64,000 bases of DNA from Brassica napus. Its lineage: Eukaryota > Streptophyta > Magnoliopsida > Brassicales > Brassicaceae. Positions 23,976 to 36,241 of the stretch are shown piece by piece. The notes under the pieces are model-generated. The model worked only from the letters and a program-made list of their open reading frames with translations, was not told the origin of the DNA and made no database searches. Location of the stretch: NCBI RefSeq assembly GCF_020379485.1, contig NC_063446.1, positions 12,447,597-12,511,596 of the forward strand, in the 5' to 3' direction. The position numbers and the translations under genes were made by a program. Within the stretch, counting starts at the first letter, position 1. The number at the start of each line of letters is the position of its first letter.

Positions 23976-25235
23976 TCTAATATATTAATTTAGAGTTTTA
24001 TTTTTATCTACCATTAACAAGTTATAGTATGACCACTTAAAAAACTATTTAACATGAAATATTTAATTATTTACATTAATAATAAACCAACTATAAATTT
24101 GAATTTTATTTTTTAATTAAAACAAAATCTGTTAACAAATAATCTAACAAAATCTTACTTCAAAATATTTTATAAAATAACATATTAATAAATTTTGTAA
24201 TTAGTAATATAATATTGTTATAAACCAATGTTAACTAAAATTTTATTATAAAACAAGTAAATAAAAATTATATATTATTTTTTATAAATTCTATAATTAT
24301 ATTATGTATTATATAAAAATAGAAGTGCTATATGAATTAAATATGAAAAATTATATCAAATAGGTAAATTAACAAATTTTATTTTTCAAATTTTTTTCAA
24401 TTTTTAAAATAAAATAATGTATTAATGTAGTAAAACAAATTCAAAATTCATATTCCAAACTAAAAAATAATATTGTAATTTTTCAAAGTTTTCTTGACAA
24501 AATAAATTTTTTTGAAAATAAATATTCAACTCAAAATGATAATATTTCAAATTTTACAAAAAATAAAATCATAGATAATAAAGAATAAATTTTTGGAATG
24601 CATCACGAAAAAACAAACTATATATGTTGTAAAAATTAAATAAATCTAATTTTTGACATCTTAATTAAAAATAAAATAAAAATTAAATATCTTCTATCAA
24701 TAAAATTAACTAAAATAATATGATAGATGCTACTATGTATAAAATTTACTAAATTAGTAAGGCTATATTATTTAAACAAAACTGTGTTTTTACTTATAAA
24801 TCCCGCAAAGTACTAAAATAATATATGTTAAATTAATTTTTTGTAAGCACAACATGTAAATATAAATTATCTTAAACATATTTTTTCTATAATATAAGTA
24901 CATAAATTTTATAAATGCATTACAGCAAAATGTATAAATTAAAAAAAAAACATATTTTGAAAGAAGTTATCTATTTGATTATTTCATATTTTTATTTTAT
25001 TGTACTTAACTCCAAAATATATTAGTAAGTAATAACAATTAATAACAAAGTAAAATGTATTAAACAATCACTATATATTAATAATATTGAATAAAAAATA
25101 TAAACAATAATATTATATATTTACACAATATATAATACTAAAATAGAAGTTATATATTTAAAACATTTGTAATAATATCAAATACATTTATAAAATATAA
25201 AAAATATCTGCACGGACGTGCTGGTTAAAATCTAG
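23976..25235 (+). mobile_element. Non-autonomous Helitron (plus orientation), 1260 bp
   Basis: Starts TCTAATATATTAATTT after A (23975) and ends CTAG (25232-25235) before T (25236). A perfect subterminal hairpin GCACG-GA-CGTGC (25210-25221) stands ten bases before CTAG. These are the defining Helitron ends, and no target duplication is expected. The interior is extremely AT-rich and non-coding. It is a family member of the inverted copy at 12971-14563, from which it differs by indels. Confidence 0.85.
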
Positions 25236-28200
25236 TAGAAAATTATAACTTGATAAGTGAAACACCATTTTGTGTTTCATCACATTTCCTTAATTATTTA
25301 TAGAGATGTGTAACTAACTTAGAATTATTGTCAATTACATTACATTCGTTTCTGATATATAGAAAATCAGTGTAACACAAGACTTCATAAAAAAAAAGAA
25401 TGAAAAAGTTTTGGCCATATATATATCCAATAGGTTAATTTTTGATAGCAGAGAAAAATATTAATAAAAAAATGTGTGATAAAATTTTGAATTTTATTGA
25501 ATTACAGTAATAATAAGTACAGAGTATACTGTAAAATATCAAGGATGATTTTGATTTTTAACATTCTAGTATCTTTAAATTAGCTTTAATAGTTTATTCA
25601 CTGAATTTATTAATAAAGCTATAACGTAATTTCATTTTAACTGATCACATAAGACTATAAGAGTAGTTACATAATTATACGTTTAGCTGAATATACTATC
25701 ATTGTGATTTTACCCCAAGAAAAAAAACTATCATTGTGATGTTTATATAGAGGTATAGCTAGTGGTGACAAGAAGATGATTGTATGATAATGATTTGTAG
25801 CTAAACAATTAGCAAAGGTATTGTGACACCAAAACATTGAAAAGAAACCTAAAAAGGTCCGAGATCTGTATTAAAGATGAATAAGTATAGGTGTATAATG
25901 TACATTTACTTGTCTGCATCGTTTAATAATAACGAAGACAAATTAAATTAGAGAAAAAGTGTCTTCATTTGGAAATAAGAGATGCGTTCCCTTTGGGGAA
26001 ACTCTACGATAATAATATTTATTACAAAACAAGTCAGTCTGGCACCACTCCGACTTTTAAAAACAATGTATAATTACTTTACTGAATATTTTATTGACCT
26101 TTTAATATTTCGAAAAAAATAATCGTATGTTGGGGGTGAGTGGTGGACAAACAACTCTGACATTTTACTTAAAACTCTGATATTTTAAAGTTGTAAATGT
26201 GGACATTAAATTATTCTATAGCTTTAATAAAATTTAATTTTGAACCTCTGGCGCTTCTTATTAAAATTTGATATTGTGAAGGCCTCTTTGCTACTTAACC
26301 TCGTCCGATGAATTAATTAGTTCTGCATGGAATGGTAGACTTTTTTTTTTCTTTTTTCTTGAAACTTGATGGAATGGTAAACTGACAAAAACATTTCATG
26401 AATATGAATCCAATTCGCCATATTTTAAAAAGGTTGAAGTCTATGTTTGAGATTCTTTTTTTCCTTTCTTTTAACGTCTGTTTATATATGTACATATTCT
26501 TCCATATATTTTATGCGTTATCTAAATGGTATCGAATGTGCATGAAACTTTTAGACTAAAAACGATGGTATTGAAATATTGAGAATCTAGCTTTTAGTTG
26601 GTATGTTGTTGAACAAAAAAAAAAAGTTGGTATGTTGTTGTTAGGTTCGTTTTCGCATTAGGATGTTGTCCATATAAAATACTTGTATATATGTATTTTT
26701 GTAGCAATTTTAGGAAGTGCAGTATATTTTCAATAAAATAGTCATAGTTCAGACATTTTGTTCACCCTATTAGTTGATTTTTTTACTCAATATTTTTGTT
26801 CACCCTAGTTGATGTTAACATTCGATTTTGTTGAGGGCATCCCACTTGTTTTCAAAATAATTCACTTAATTAGTAATTATTTAAAATTTGGTCGAAGATA
26901 TATTTAAAAGGTATATCTTAACTATGCATATGTGATACATAATTAATATTCAATAATATCATTTCGCATACGAAATGGTGGCAAATCCAGTGGGCAGACA
27001 TAGTTATTCAAATTGCATTACTGCATGAATGATATCACTAACTCTTTTTATCATAGCTTTTCATGTTATATGTTAGCTAGATTAATATATTGATTATCCT
27101 TTTAAAAATATATATCTTCGGAATACATAAAATCAATGCCTTAAAATAAGCGATTTTTTTTACAAAGTAAAAATAGAGTATATATTTAAAATATAGCGAT
27201 TTATCTATTGCTATTCAGAACTGTCGCCACCCACACCCAGTAGTCAATCCAGCTTGAATAATATATTCTCTTGCAATAATGCATAACATATAATTTTGAT
27301 GTTCGTCCAATATTTAATACACAACTAGGTTTATAAAATATGGCAATCCAGAACTTAAATACACATGCACTTATGTGATCTTGTACCGTTTAACACATGA
27401 ACTAAATCCGAAGATAAACGAATGTTTGGAACTATCAAATCTGCTTGGTTGAACAACTTTAATTAAAAACAAATCACTAAAAAAAAGATCAAGATAAATA
27501 AACAATTATTAGTCTGCTAGATTTCTTTCATTCCTTTTTAACACCAGGTTTCTTATTTTCTTGATGATTTTATATGATTTTTATTTTTACTTTTGTCAAT
27601 TATTTTACTTGTTTTTTTTTAAACTTTCGAATTATTTGATTCTGTTAACTAAGTTTTTCTTTTATATTTTACAAGTTATAGTATATTACTATTATAGTAC
27701 AAATTTTGAATATATGCGGGATTTAGTGTAATTGATAATAATAATAATAATAATAAAATCTGAACACTTTTGAGAATTATTATGTCTGTTATGGCGTGAC
27801 CACTTAAGCTACCCAACCCATTTATATAAATCATGACTGTTCATCTGTTTTAAAAAAAATCATTAGCGACACAGAAATGTAAGTGTTGTCCCATGATACG
27901 AGACTATGGATTACAGTTGACGGATCACTCAGCATTGTAGGATAGATATGTAATTTTATATTTTTTATATGATTGCACTTGTTTCATATGCACAAGTTTA
28001 TAAACTATAGAATTATGGTGTAAATTTGGATGCAGTTTTTAAGACGTAAAATAAAGAATAAAAAGAGTTCAAGAGAATACTTTTTTTTTTATCTAAGACT
28101 TTCGTTGATTAGTTGAATGACTCAATAACAAGAAGTTTAAAAAACATGTTGTCAATAACAAGAAGTATTTTTCCAAACTCAATACAGAAAGAAAATAGAA

Positions 28201-29310
28201 ATATAAAACTATTTATTTCCGTTATATTGTGCCGTGGGGAGCAAGCCTTCCACGACCCTCTTCGCTAGCGAAGTCTCTTTATGTTTACTCTGTTGGGGCT
28301 TACTCAAGTGATCCAAAAGTTATGACACTGCGACTCACTAGGATTCCATAAAAGTATATACATATTTTAAGTTGTTTACATATTTTAAAATATTTTTAAA
28401 AAACTATAACACATATACAATCAGGTGTATCTCAAATTCTAATGAAACTGGCTATATTATATATACATGCAACCAAGTTTTTATAATGGAACTCTAATTT
28501 GAATTTTTTTTTTCGTTTAAGCTAATTTGATTTTTAGGATAATAGTCTAGTAAGTTAGGATAATCAAATTCTAATGAAACTGGCTATATTATTTGGAATT
28601 TTAGATGTTAGAATATCACCATGACTATATTTCTACCTTAACTAATTAATGTTCGATCTCTGGCTAAACACCATTATTTCGAGTTTGTTATCTTTAAACA
28701 CGCAATTATGACACTATAACATTCAAAATTTATTTGATTACTTCCTTGGTGTTACAAAATTGGTTGTGATTAAACCAAGAAACTAAGCAAGATATCATTA
28801 TTGCATAATAAAATATCTTCGCTAATAGTTGGCCCCCCCAAAAATTATTGACATATCCTATGCGATTATATTTTTTAACCAAAAGTTTCATACTAAAACT
28901 CAGGTTAATTTTCAAAATATATAATCATGATATAACTTTGTAATGGCTAATTAAACAAAAGCATTCATAAATAGATTTTCGATCTTGACTAACAAAGCAA
29001 TGACCACTAAGCTTTCATTATTTAGTTATTAGCAGGATTAGATCAATGTTTCAGTTTTTATGCTAGTTGGTGTAAGTTTCTATTAGGATTATATAGTTTG
29101 TAAATATCTTGGACTGGGACAAACTTTATGTGCCTATCGTTGTATATTAAACATAGACTTATAGATTGAGGTACCAAAAAAATAAGGCATAGTTTGTGGA
29201 ATAATATGTTGTTTTCCCGTTTCCTATCATGCTAATTTTTTAAATATACATCCAACCACCAGTCTCTTAATTTTATCTGTTATCAAAATTGTGGTCCAAG
29301 CATATATATA
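25236..29310. other. Long AT-rich gene-free interval
   Basis: About 4 kb with no convincing gene. It includes an AAT microsatellite (27735-27757), a GC-richer patch at about 28232-28340 of unknown origin, and a duplicated 27-base phrase (AATTCTAATGAAACTGGCTA and flanks) at about 28434 and 28566. Confidence 0.4.
27735..27757 (+). repeat. (AAT)n microsatellite
   Basis: Seven to eight uninterrupted AAT units. Confidence 0.95.
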
Positions 29311-29318
29311 TTAGACGT

Positions 29319-29500
29319 AATCACACAGGCGTGGCGAGTGGTACGGTAGGCTTGGTGCTTAAACACTATGTATTCGAAACCTATCAAATTTAGATTTATC
29401 TGCTTGTATAGCCAATACTGGTGATAGACCTCAAGAGAACTAGTCGGCTGAGCATGGTCCACTGAACACTCCACGATGATAAAAAGAAAACATACAGTAG
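29319..29500 (+). mobile_element. Probable tRNA-derived SINE
   Basis: A-box-like GGCGAGTGGTACGG (about 29333) and B-box-like GTATTCGAAACC (about 29369) are spaced as in tRNA-derived Pol III promoters. A non-tRNA body and an A-rich tail (GATAAAAAGAAAAC) follow. A short TAGACGT occurs on both sides (29312 and about 29500) as a possible target duplication. Confidence 0.5.
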
Positions 29501-31089
29501 ACGTTCAATTGCTCAAAAAAAAAAAGACATTCAATATACAAACAAACAACTCATGTGCTCAAAAGATTAAATGTCAACACCATCTATTATTCACTGAAAT
29601 GCCCTTGTCACCGACCTTAAATCTTGTTAGCCAATGAGAATTGCTCCTCGTTTGTGTGTCTTGTATGAGTCTGTGATTGGCTCATCTCTAAACGTCTCTG
29701 GCCTATAATTAGGCAACATTTAAGCCGCAAAGACCCTCTCCCATTAGTTGAGTCATTTAATCATTTTCATCCATAAAAGAAAACATAAATCAATCAACGG
29801 TCCTCGAATGCATACAAATAAATAAAAGTTCTTTGAAACAAATGAGATCTGAACACGTGTGACTGACCGATCTAGAGTCGACACATATATTTTCCTTATT
29901 TATGTAAAGGTCTATCACAGACATACAAGAACTAGTGTTTATTGGTTGGTTGAATCAAAAAGGTACTCTGAAAAATAAATATCAAAAAGAGTGTTTGATA
30001 TCAACTAATCTCACTCTGTATTGATATATTTTTAATTTCAACTGAATTAGTAGTTGTTGTACTATGTTGATGTGGAATATTTACCTAAGAAAATTTAAGA
30101 AAAATGTTACTATTCTATAGTGTATACATCAACATTAACATGGTGTTGGGCAATACATTTTGTGAAGCACCCTTGTAAATCTCATATGAAAAATATATTT
30201 ATCAAAACTAAAATTTGTTGCACGCATGTTTATGTGTACCATTAGATTTATGATTTATCCTTTAGCATTAGAGTTTTAGTTTAAGATGTTTAGAAATATA
30301 GTAACAAAGTTATTTTTGTCATACTATTGACAATTGGTAGTTACTTCTTTATTTTATCCCAAGAAGGTTTAGTAGTAATTACTAATTAGTAGTAGTATCT
30401 TCGAAGGGACGTTCAACAGGTAATTAATTTTGTACGTGATCAAACAATTTTCAAAAAAGTTACAAAACTCATAGTAGATCTTAATATAATGACTTTATAT
30501 AACTAAAATAATTAAAAAGCTCAGAAATTTTGTATGGGAAATAGCCATAGACAATCACAGCTCAACAGCTTTTTAACTCACCTCTCACTCTCAGATCATT
30601 CTTGTTTCATATTCTTTCCTCTCTCTCTCTCCCTCTCTTACCTTTTCTACTTTGGAGTTTGAGAGAAAGAGAAGAAGAAAGATTTTAATCATTTTAGCAG
30701 CTTCAACTTTCTCAACCCAACCTTAGTTTCTCTCCATTGCTCTCATGTGAGATTCAGTCTTTTTCATCACTTTTCTTTTGTGACTTTGTCTCTGTTTCAG
30801 CCTTCCAAATCCCAGATCCTCTGTTTTCTTCATTTAAGTTTCCTTTTAATTTTTTTTTTCTCTAGATTGGGATCTGACACTAAGAAACTGGTTTGGTCCT
30901 TCAGACAGGAAAGTTCAGAAACAGAATCTTGTTCTTCTTCTTATCATCTCTCTTTCTCTCTCAGATTCCATTTCCAAAATGCCATTTCGATAGATCAAAA
31001 CCACCAAACGTTTCTATCTTTCTTTAACATCCACCATTGATATATATATAGAGAGAGAGAGACACAAGACCAACAATCGTTGAAGAAAC
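29501..31089 (+). promoter_or_regulatory. MYB gene upstream region and 5' leader
   Basis: The proximal promoter of the DIV-like MYB lies here. It contains a CACGTG G-box at about 29855, a TATA-like TTATATAA near 30495, and a pyrimidine-rich transcribed leader beginning around 30590 with CT repeats (30620-30640). A GATATATATATAGAGAGAGAGA tract lies just before the ATG at 31090. No in-frame upstream coding exon was found. Positions of the TATA box and start are inferred. Confidence 0.5.
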
Positions 31090-33002
31090 ATGAACAGAAG
31101 AATCGAAGTTCTGTCCTCAGCAACATACTTAGACACATCAAACTGGCTGTTCCAAGAAAACAGAGGAACTAAATGGACACATGAAGAAAACAAGAAGTTC
31201 GAAAACGCTTTAGCGTTTTACGACAAAGACACTCCCGACAGATGGAACAAAGTCGCCGCTATGCTCCCTGGAAAAACAGTCGGAGATGTCATCAAACAGT
31301 ACAGAGAGCTAGAGGAAGATCTCAGCGACATCGAAGCTGGTCGTATCCCGATCCCTGGCTACGCCTCTGATTCATTTACACTAGACTGGGGAGGCTACGA
31401 CGCTGGAAACAATGGGTTTAACATGAACGGATATTACTTCCCCGCCTCCGGAGGAAAGAGAGGATCCGCCGCGAGAGCAGCGGAGCATGAACGGAAGAAA
31501 GGTGTTCCATGGACAGAAGAAGAACACAGGTAAAACTAAGTCATCTCTTTCTCTCTCTCTATACTTTCTTTAGATTTGGACTCTGCACTTTTAGATTTTT
31601 TTTAAAAACGTACGTCTTTTTCATGGAGACGTGTTTATGTATACGTATAAAGATATAAGTATATACGGTCGTATAATTATTCTATATTCTATAGTTGATC
31701 AAGAACAATATATAGTCCATCCACCAAAACACATTGCATCTTTTGTGCTTGTCGATATTTCGTACGTATGGGGTTGACAGAGAGACAGAGACACACGTCC
31801 ATTATACAGTAGTAGTAGATTAGTTACATGTTTATACTGCATGAGTTTTACTTTTACAAAACACACACATATGTATATCTGGTGTTATCTTTTTGTTTTT
31901 TTTTAAACTGAAGGAGGATATTTAGAATATTTATTTGATTTATTTTTTTCATAAATTGTGGTATTACTTTTGAAACCAAAATTCTAATTTACACGTAATT
32001 CAAAACTAGTAAATAGTGGAATTTAGTAAACATTCTCAATATAACTTTTCAAACCAATTTTTACAGTTTATTGCTATCCAAATTAGTTATTTCTGGATTT
32101 AAATTCTTCTCTTTTAGTTAGTGGTTGATTGAATAAAAGTGTATTTGTAAATTTAATATTGTTTGGATGTATAATGATCTATAGTTGATGTAGCTGTCAA
32201 TTATTTTTCATTTTTATGTCTATGAACTATGTCTACTTATATGTGAAACAAAGGGATATAATTTTTTTTTAACAACTACGCCATTTTCTCATGTTTGAGT
32301 ATATAAATCCATTGGTAAAAATATATACATATCAGATTAAGTCTTGTTTTTTTTGCTACTTTCTAATGCATTTGATATTGCTGCGGTTAATTGTTTTTCA
32401 CTCACGCACATAATCGCACATGAAACATTGGTAAGAAAACACGGCACATGAAAATTAATTTCTTTTTTTATATGAAGCTGTAATTAAATAGTGATATTAT
32501 GTGTAAATAGTCTGTTCTTAAGTTCGGTGCGTTTTAATGAATACGCAGACAATTTCTGATGGGTCTGAAGAAATATGGAAAAGGCGATTGGAGAAACATA
32601 GCTCGAAACTTCGTGACCACACGGACGCCAACGCAAGTCGCAAGTCATGCTCAAAAGTATTTCATAAGGCAAGTCAACGGCGGCAAAGATAAACGCCGTT
32701 CAAGCATCCATGATATCACCACCGTCAACATCTCAGACTCTCCTGATGCAGCGGCCGCTGATTCCGCAACCGCAAACGCCCCATGCTCGCCGCCGTCAGT
32801 AGGAGGAAGCCAGCGAGAGGCTTCAGATCACTGGGAAGGTCAAACGACATACGTTGAAACAGCGGCTGCGTTTTACAATCAAAACGTGTTTCAAGAAACG
32901 CTCCTTGGAATGTCCTCAACGCCGTATATGGCCAAACTGCAGGAGCAGAGTTTTCTAAACGCATCACAATTCGAATCGTACAATGCGTATCTCCAAATGT
33001 AG
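31090..33002 (+). CDS. DIVARICATA-type two-SANT MYB transcription factor
   Basis: Nuclear DNA-binding protein of the R-R type (I-box-binding-like) MYB family, matching Arabidopsis At2g38090. Two exons, 31090-31529 and 32549-33002, with a 1019 bp GT-AG intron and in-frame phase, give 297 residues. An N-terminal SANT/MYB repeat covers about 27-80, with W29, W52 and the [12 protein letters not shown] segment. An I-P-I-P-G-Y linker follows. The second MYB repeat at about 138-188 contains W-T-E-E-E-H-R, W161 and the diagnostic S-H-A-Q-K-Y-F at 179-185, the DNA-binding repeat of this class. The C terminus has Ala- and Ser-rich low-complexity segments. The intron falls inside the second repeat, as in relatives. 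Nothing is broken. The biological role in this plant is not known; relatives act in developmental asymmetry and ABA/salt responses. Confidence 0.95.
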
Positions 33003-33352
33003 CACAAGGTGAAGATCTCGGAGAAGTTACCGAGTTAATAATCATTAGTAACTTTTTTTACTCTTTTGGTTTTTATTGTTTGATCTGCGCGGCTTGCATA
33101 TACAAAAAATATTAGCTGCTCTTTTTTTCCGAGACTCTTAGTGTTTTTCTCCCTATATTTTTGTGGTTGATTCAAAGATATTTTTAGCAAATTAATTAGA
33201 GTTTTGGTTATTTTAATTGCTGAGTGGTGCATTTTGTGTTTGTGTGATTTGGACCTCTTGTGAGCTCGAATTGCTTTTTTATAATTTATGTTTTATGAGT
33301 TGTGTCATGTAGTCTATTATTAGATTTTGTACCTTACTGATGGATTTTTCAA
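33003..33352 (+). other. MYB 3' UTR
   Basis: T-rich downstream sequence without coding signals, consistent with the 3' UTR and polyadenylation region of the MYB gene. Confidence 0.5.
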
Positions 33353-33357
33353 TTAAT

Positions 33358-33605
33358 GAGTACTATTTCCGTTTTATAGTATTATTTTGATATTTTTCAC
33401 ACAAATTTAAAAATAACTGAAATTAGTTATATTTTTAGTAATTATATCTATTTAACCAATAATATTTGAGATAAAAATATATTTATAAAACCAATATATT
33501 TTACAATTAATATTAAGTATAAATTAATATAAATTGTATTAAATTTTAAAGTGACACTCTTTGAATAAATAGAAAAATATATCAATATTAATACTTTTTA
33601 TTAAA
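33358..33605. mobile_element. Degenerate MITE-like sequence (TACTATTTCCGTTTTAT end)
   Basis: The left end resembles the TACTCCCTCCGTTTT termini seen elsewhere in the window, and the phrase AAAGTGACACT lies near the right end. The inverted repeat is weak. Confidence 0.35.
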
Positions 33606-34573
33606 AAAAAAGAGAGAGTAATAGTTATTGTTTCGCTTTGTTTAGCTACTTTGCAACTTTCCCTTTTGCTAGTTTTCATCTCACTTGTGCCAATTTTGCA
33701 AAATACGTTAAGGTTAAAGTCTCAGTGCGAAGATTGAGATTAAAATTAGATAGGATGTGTAAAATATAAAATGTAATATAAAACCTAGGGGATACTGATA
33801 TATTTTGGTTTATCAACTAATTCAATTGCTATTTTCAAAGCTTTATATTTTGGTGTAATCTATTTTCCCCTTGTAATTGTTTTTTCTTAAGAAAACATTT
33901 AAAAATAAATAAATAAAATTAGTTTTAAACGGGGAATGCTAGTTTAGAATGAATTATGAATTATCTATTGAGGAGTATGAAGCTAAAAGTATATATGTTA
34001 AGTGGGTTTTCCATTTATTTAATCTAAGATATTTAACAACTTGGTGTCGTGACAAATCTGTAATCGAAACCTGGCTTAGTGTTGGTTTTTATTAAAAACT
34101 TTTTAATTACTTTACTTTCCCAAAAAAGTTGTTCAAAATTACTTTTTGAAGTTCGAAGTTGACAAGATAATGAGAATCTATAGAGCCTAAGAAAACCCAT
34201 AAACAAAAATGAAAAAGCCATAATGATTGATATGCTTTTTTGTTCACCAAGTTGGCAATTTTATAAGTATTTTTTAATCATGGGGCTTTAATGTGAAGAA
34301 TCATAAACTTCTAACCTTATAGTCAATCGCAGTTGAGTAGATTAATTAACGTGCTCTTAACTAATGTTTGACAAAAAGTAAATGTAGAGGCAATTTTATT
34401 ACCTTTTCGATCAGCATCAGGAACTATTTAATCTTGGACTCTTGGTAAATTTGTTCTTTAAACTGATGTTTGATTTTGTTCAAAAAAAAAACTGATGTTT
34501 GCTGTGTCCCATTTCGATGCCTTCGGTGAGTAATACAAGAAGTACTTCATATGATCCCAAATTAGACTTCTGA
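33606..34573. other. AT-rich spacer
   Basis: No gene or complete element was recognised. Confidence 0.35.
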
Positions 34574-34940
34574 GAGCATTTCCAAAAGAAACTGTATAAC
34601 TCCAAATATAAAGTTTTTTGCTCTACAAAAAAGAATTTGAAAAGTGAAATTCCAAATATAGAGTTTCACTTTTCAAAACTTCATCTTTTTATTTGCAAAT
34701 TAGTCTTTACAATTATATATCATATTTATATTTCTTAAATATTTTTTTGTTTAACTTTTTAATCCTTAAAACTTTTATATCTCATAAATATTTCAAATTT
34801 GTTTTATAAATTTAAGTTTTACACATGAAATTAAATAAAAATTTAAAAAAAGATTTATAATATTTTAAAACTAAAATTAAACAACAAGAATATTACAAAA
34901 AACCGTAATAAAAACTTATTAAAAAGACACATGAAGATCA

Positions 34941-35102
34941 ATGGCAGAAGCAACAGTTGAAATGACGGAAAATGAAGATATCCGATTTCAGCAATTTTTG
35001 GCTCGTAATCTACAAATAAAAAATAAAGAGAATCATTTCTTACTTCGAAATGCACTAGTTGATCATATATGGAAGCATTACGGAAATAATTTTATGGAAT
35101 AA
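34941..35102 (+). pseudogene. Transposase C-terminal fragment (PIF/Harbinger-like)
   Basis: A 53-codon open stretch ends in TAA and includes F-L-A-R-N-L-Q-I-K-N-K-E-N-H-F and L-R-N-A-L-V-D-H-I-W-K-H-Y-G. This resembles the C-terminal tail (ALVDHIW-type) of plant PIF/Harbinger transposase proteins. No upstream catalytic domain remains. The assignment rests on motif memory and on the surrounding inverted repeats. Confidence 0.5.
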
Positions 35103-35195
35103 TGTAATATTTGCTTGCAGTTTAATATTTAATTATGTACTTTTATTTATAATTTTATATTTTAATGTATGATTTTTTTAATTAATATTTCTGTA

Positions 35196-35222
<27 letters not shown>
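35196..35222. repeat. (TA)n microsatellite
   Basis: Thirteen uninterrupted AT units inside the Harbinger derivative. Confidence 0.95.
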
Positions 35223-35227
<5 letters not shown>

Positions 35228-35407
35228 TAGTTATTTATAGAAGTTTTATGAATTTACATTAACTATGACAAATATAAGGATTATAGTGTAAAATATAAAT
35301 AATTTTGAAGTTAGGTTTGAAGTTTTACTTTTGGAGAAGAACACATTGAAACTTCAAATATAGAGTTTTAGAAACTTCAAAATAGAGTTTTTTTTTGGAG
35401 ATGCTTA

Positions 35408-35642
35408 AGAGCATGAACATCCCAAGGTCCTTAGGGAAGTTTTTTGACAAAATGTGGGTCTTACTGACGCGTGGATCCTACAAAAATTTAAAAACCACTC
35501 CCCAAAATCACCAAATAAGGATCGGTAATCGAGGAGTTTTGGCACTGTTTGCAGACCCCACCGACACGTGGCGAACCGCGATTGTTTTAAAAAAATAAAA
35601 AATAAAAAAAAACCTTAAGGACCTCTTGCGATAATCATGGTG
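35408..35642. mobile_element. MITE abutting the Harbinger derivative
   Basis: Begins AGAGCATGAACATCCCAAGG and ends CCTTGCGATAATCATGG-like in inverted orientation, with CCTTAGGGA and CCTTAAGGACC just inside the two ends. It is GC-richer than its surroundings and has no coding. The pattern fits a common Brassicaceae MITE with GAGCATC-type termini. Confidence 0.5.
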
Positions 35643-35860
35643 TAAGGCAGACCGTCGATTCCTAATATTTATTGCAAGTCATAACCTACTTTATTTTGTT
35701 TCTTAGTAAGTCAGTCAATGTTTATATATTGGCTTAGTTTCAAAGTTAGTCTTTCCTTATCAATGTGTGTGCCAAGAAGTTTAGTTAACTTTTTTGGACA
35801 AAGAAGTTTAGTTACCTATTTTGTATTCTTAGATCATCTCCTATATATTTTGCTATTTTT

Positions 35861-36241
35861 GTTTCTTTCATCGAACCCGCTGATGAGTGGCTGAAAGTAC
35901 AGTATACAAATGATGAGTACATAAATCTCACAATTTGGGATGTACAACCGGCATGGTTGGATGATTTGCCGAAGGTGAAGATAGATAGAAGGACAAAGTA
36001 TATATGTTTCGATGTTTCCAAATGGAAGATTTACGGATGGAATAATATCAAAGGATGTGGTTCATTGTTTTCAACACTATTAAGAGATCACAAGTATCAC
36101 AGAGACACAAAAGCTTGGATTTTGGAATTCATATTTCTTAAGTGGCGAGTTGGTGCACATCATCATCTGCACAAGACATTTAGAAAATGGGATATGACTA
36201 AAAGAATAAAGTCAAACCGAAACCATGTTAGAAGGTGTTAG
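35861..36241 (+). pseudogene. Unidentified coding-like remnant
   Basis: One frame stays open for about 125 codons without an ATG start. It reads P-A-D-E-W-L-K-V-Q-Y, Y-I-N-L-T-I-W-D-V-Q-P-A-W-L, then D-D-L-P-K-V-K-I-D-R-R-T-K-Y and D-V-S-K-W-K-I-Y-G-W-N-N. The composition is protein-like (many W, K, D), unlike the surrounding AT-rich noise. The family was not recognised. It could be an exon captured by a transposon or the leftover of a lost gene between the MYB and AUX1. Confidence 0.4.

Larger units (their letters stand above)
34574..35407 (+). mobile_element. PIF/Harbinger deletion derivative
   Basis: Ends GAGCATTTCCAA and TTGGAGATGCTT are inverted and match the GAGCATCTCCAA terminus common to plant PIF/Harbinger elements. 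Longer imperfect inverted similarity (CCAAATATAAAGTTT against AACTTCAAATATAGAG) continues inward. The interior retains the C-terminal end of a transposase (34941-35102) but no catalytic DDE region, so the element is an internally deleted copy. A clear TNA target duplication was not seen. Confidence 0.65.

Noticed and set aside
28232..28340. GC-richer patch that could be a gene fragment or RNA
   Set aside because: No open frame or fold that I could support; kept only as a note in the spacer entry.
32484..33045. Minus-strand frames across MYB exon 2
   Set aside because: Shadows of the MYB coding strand.
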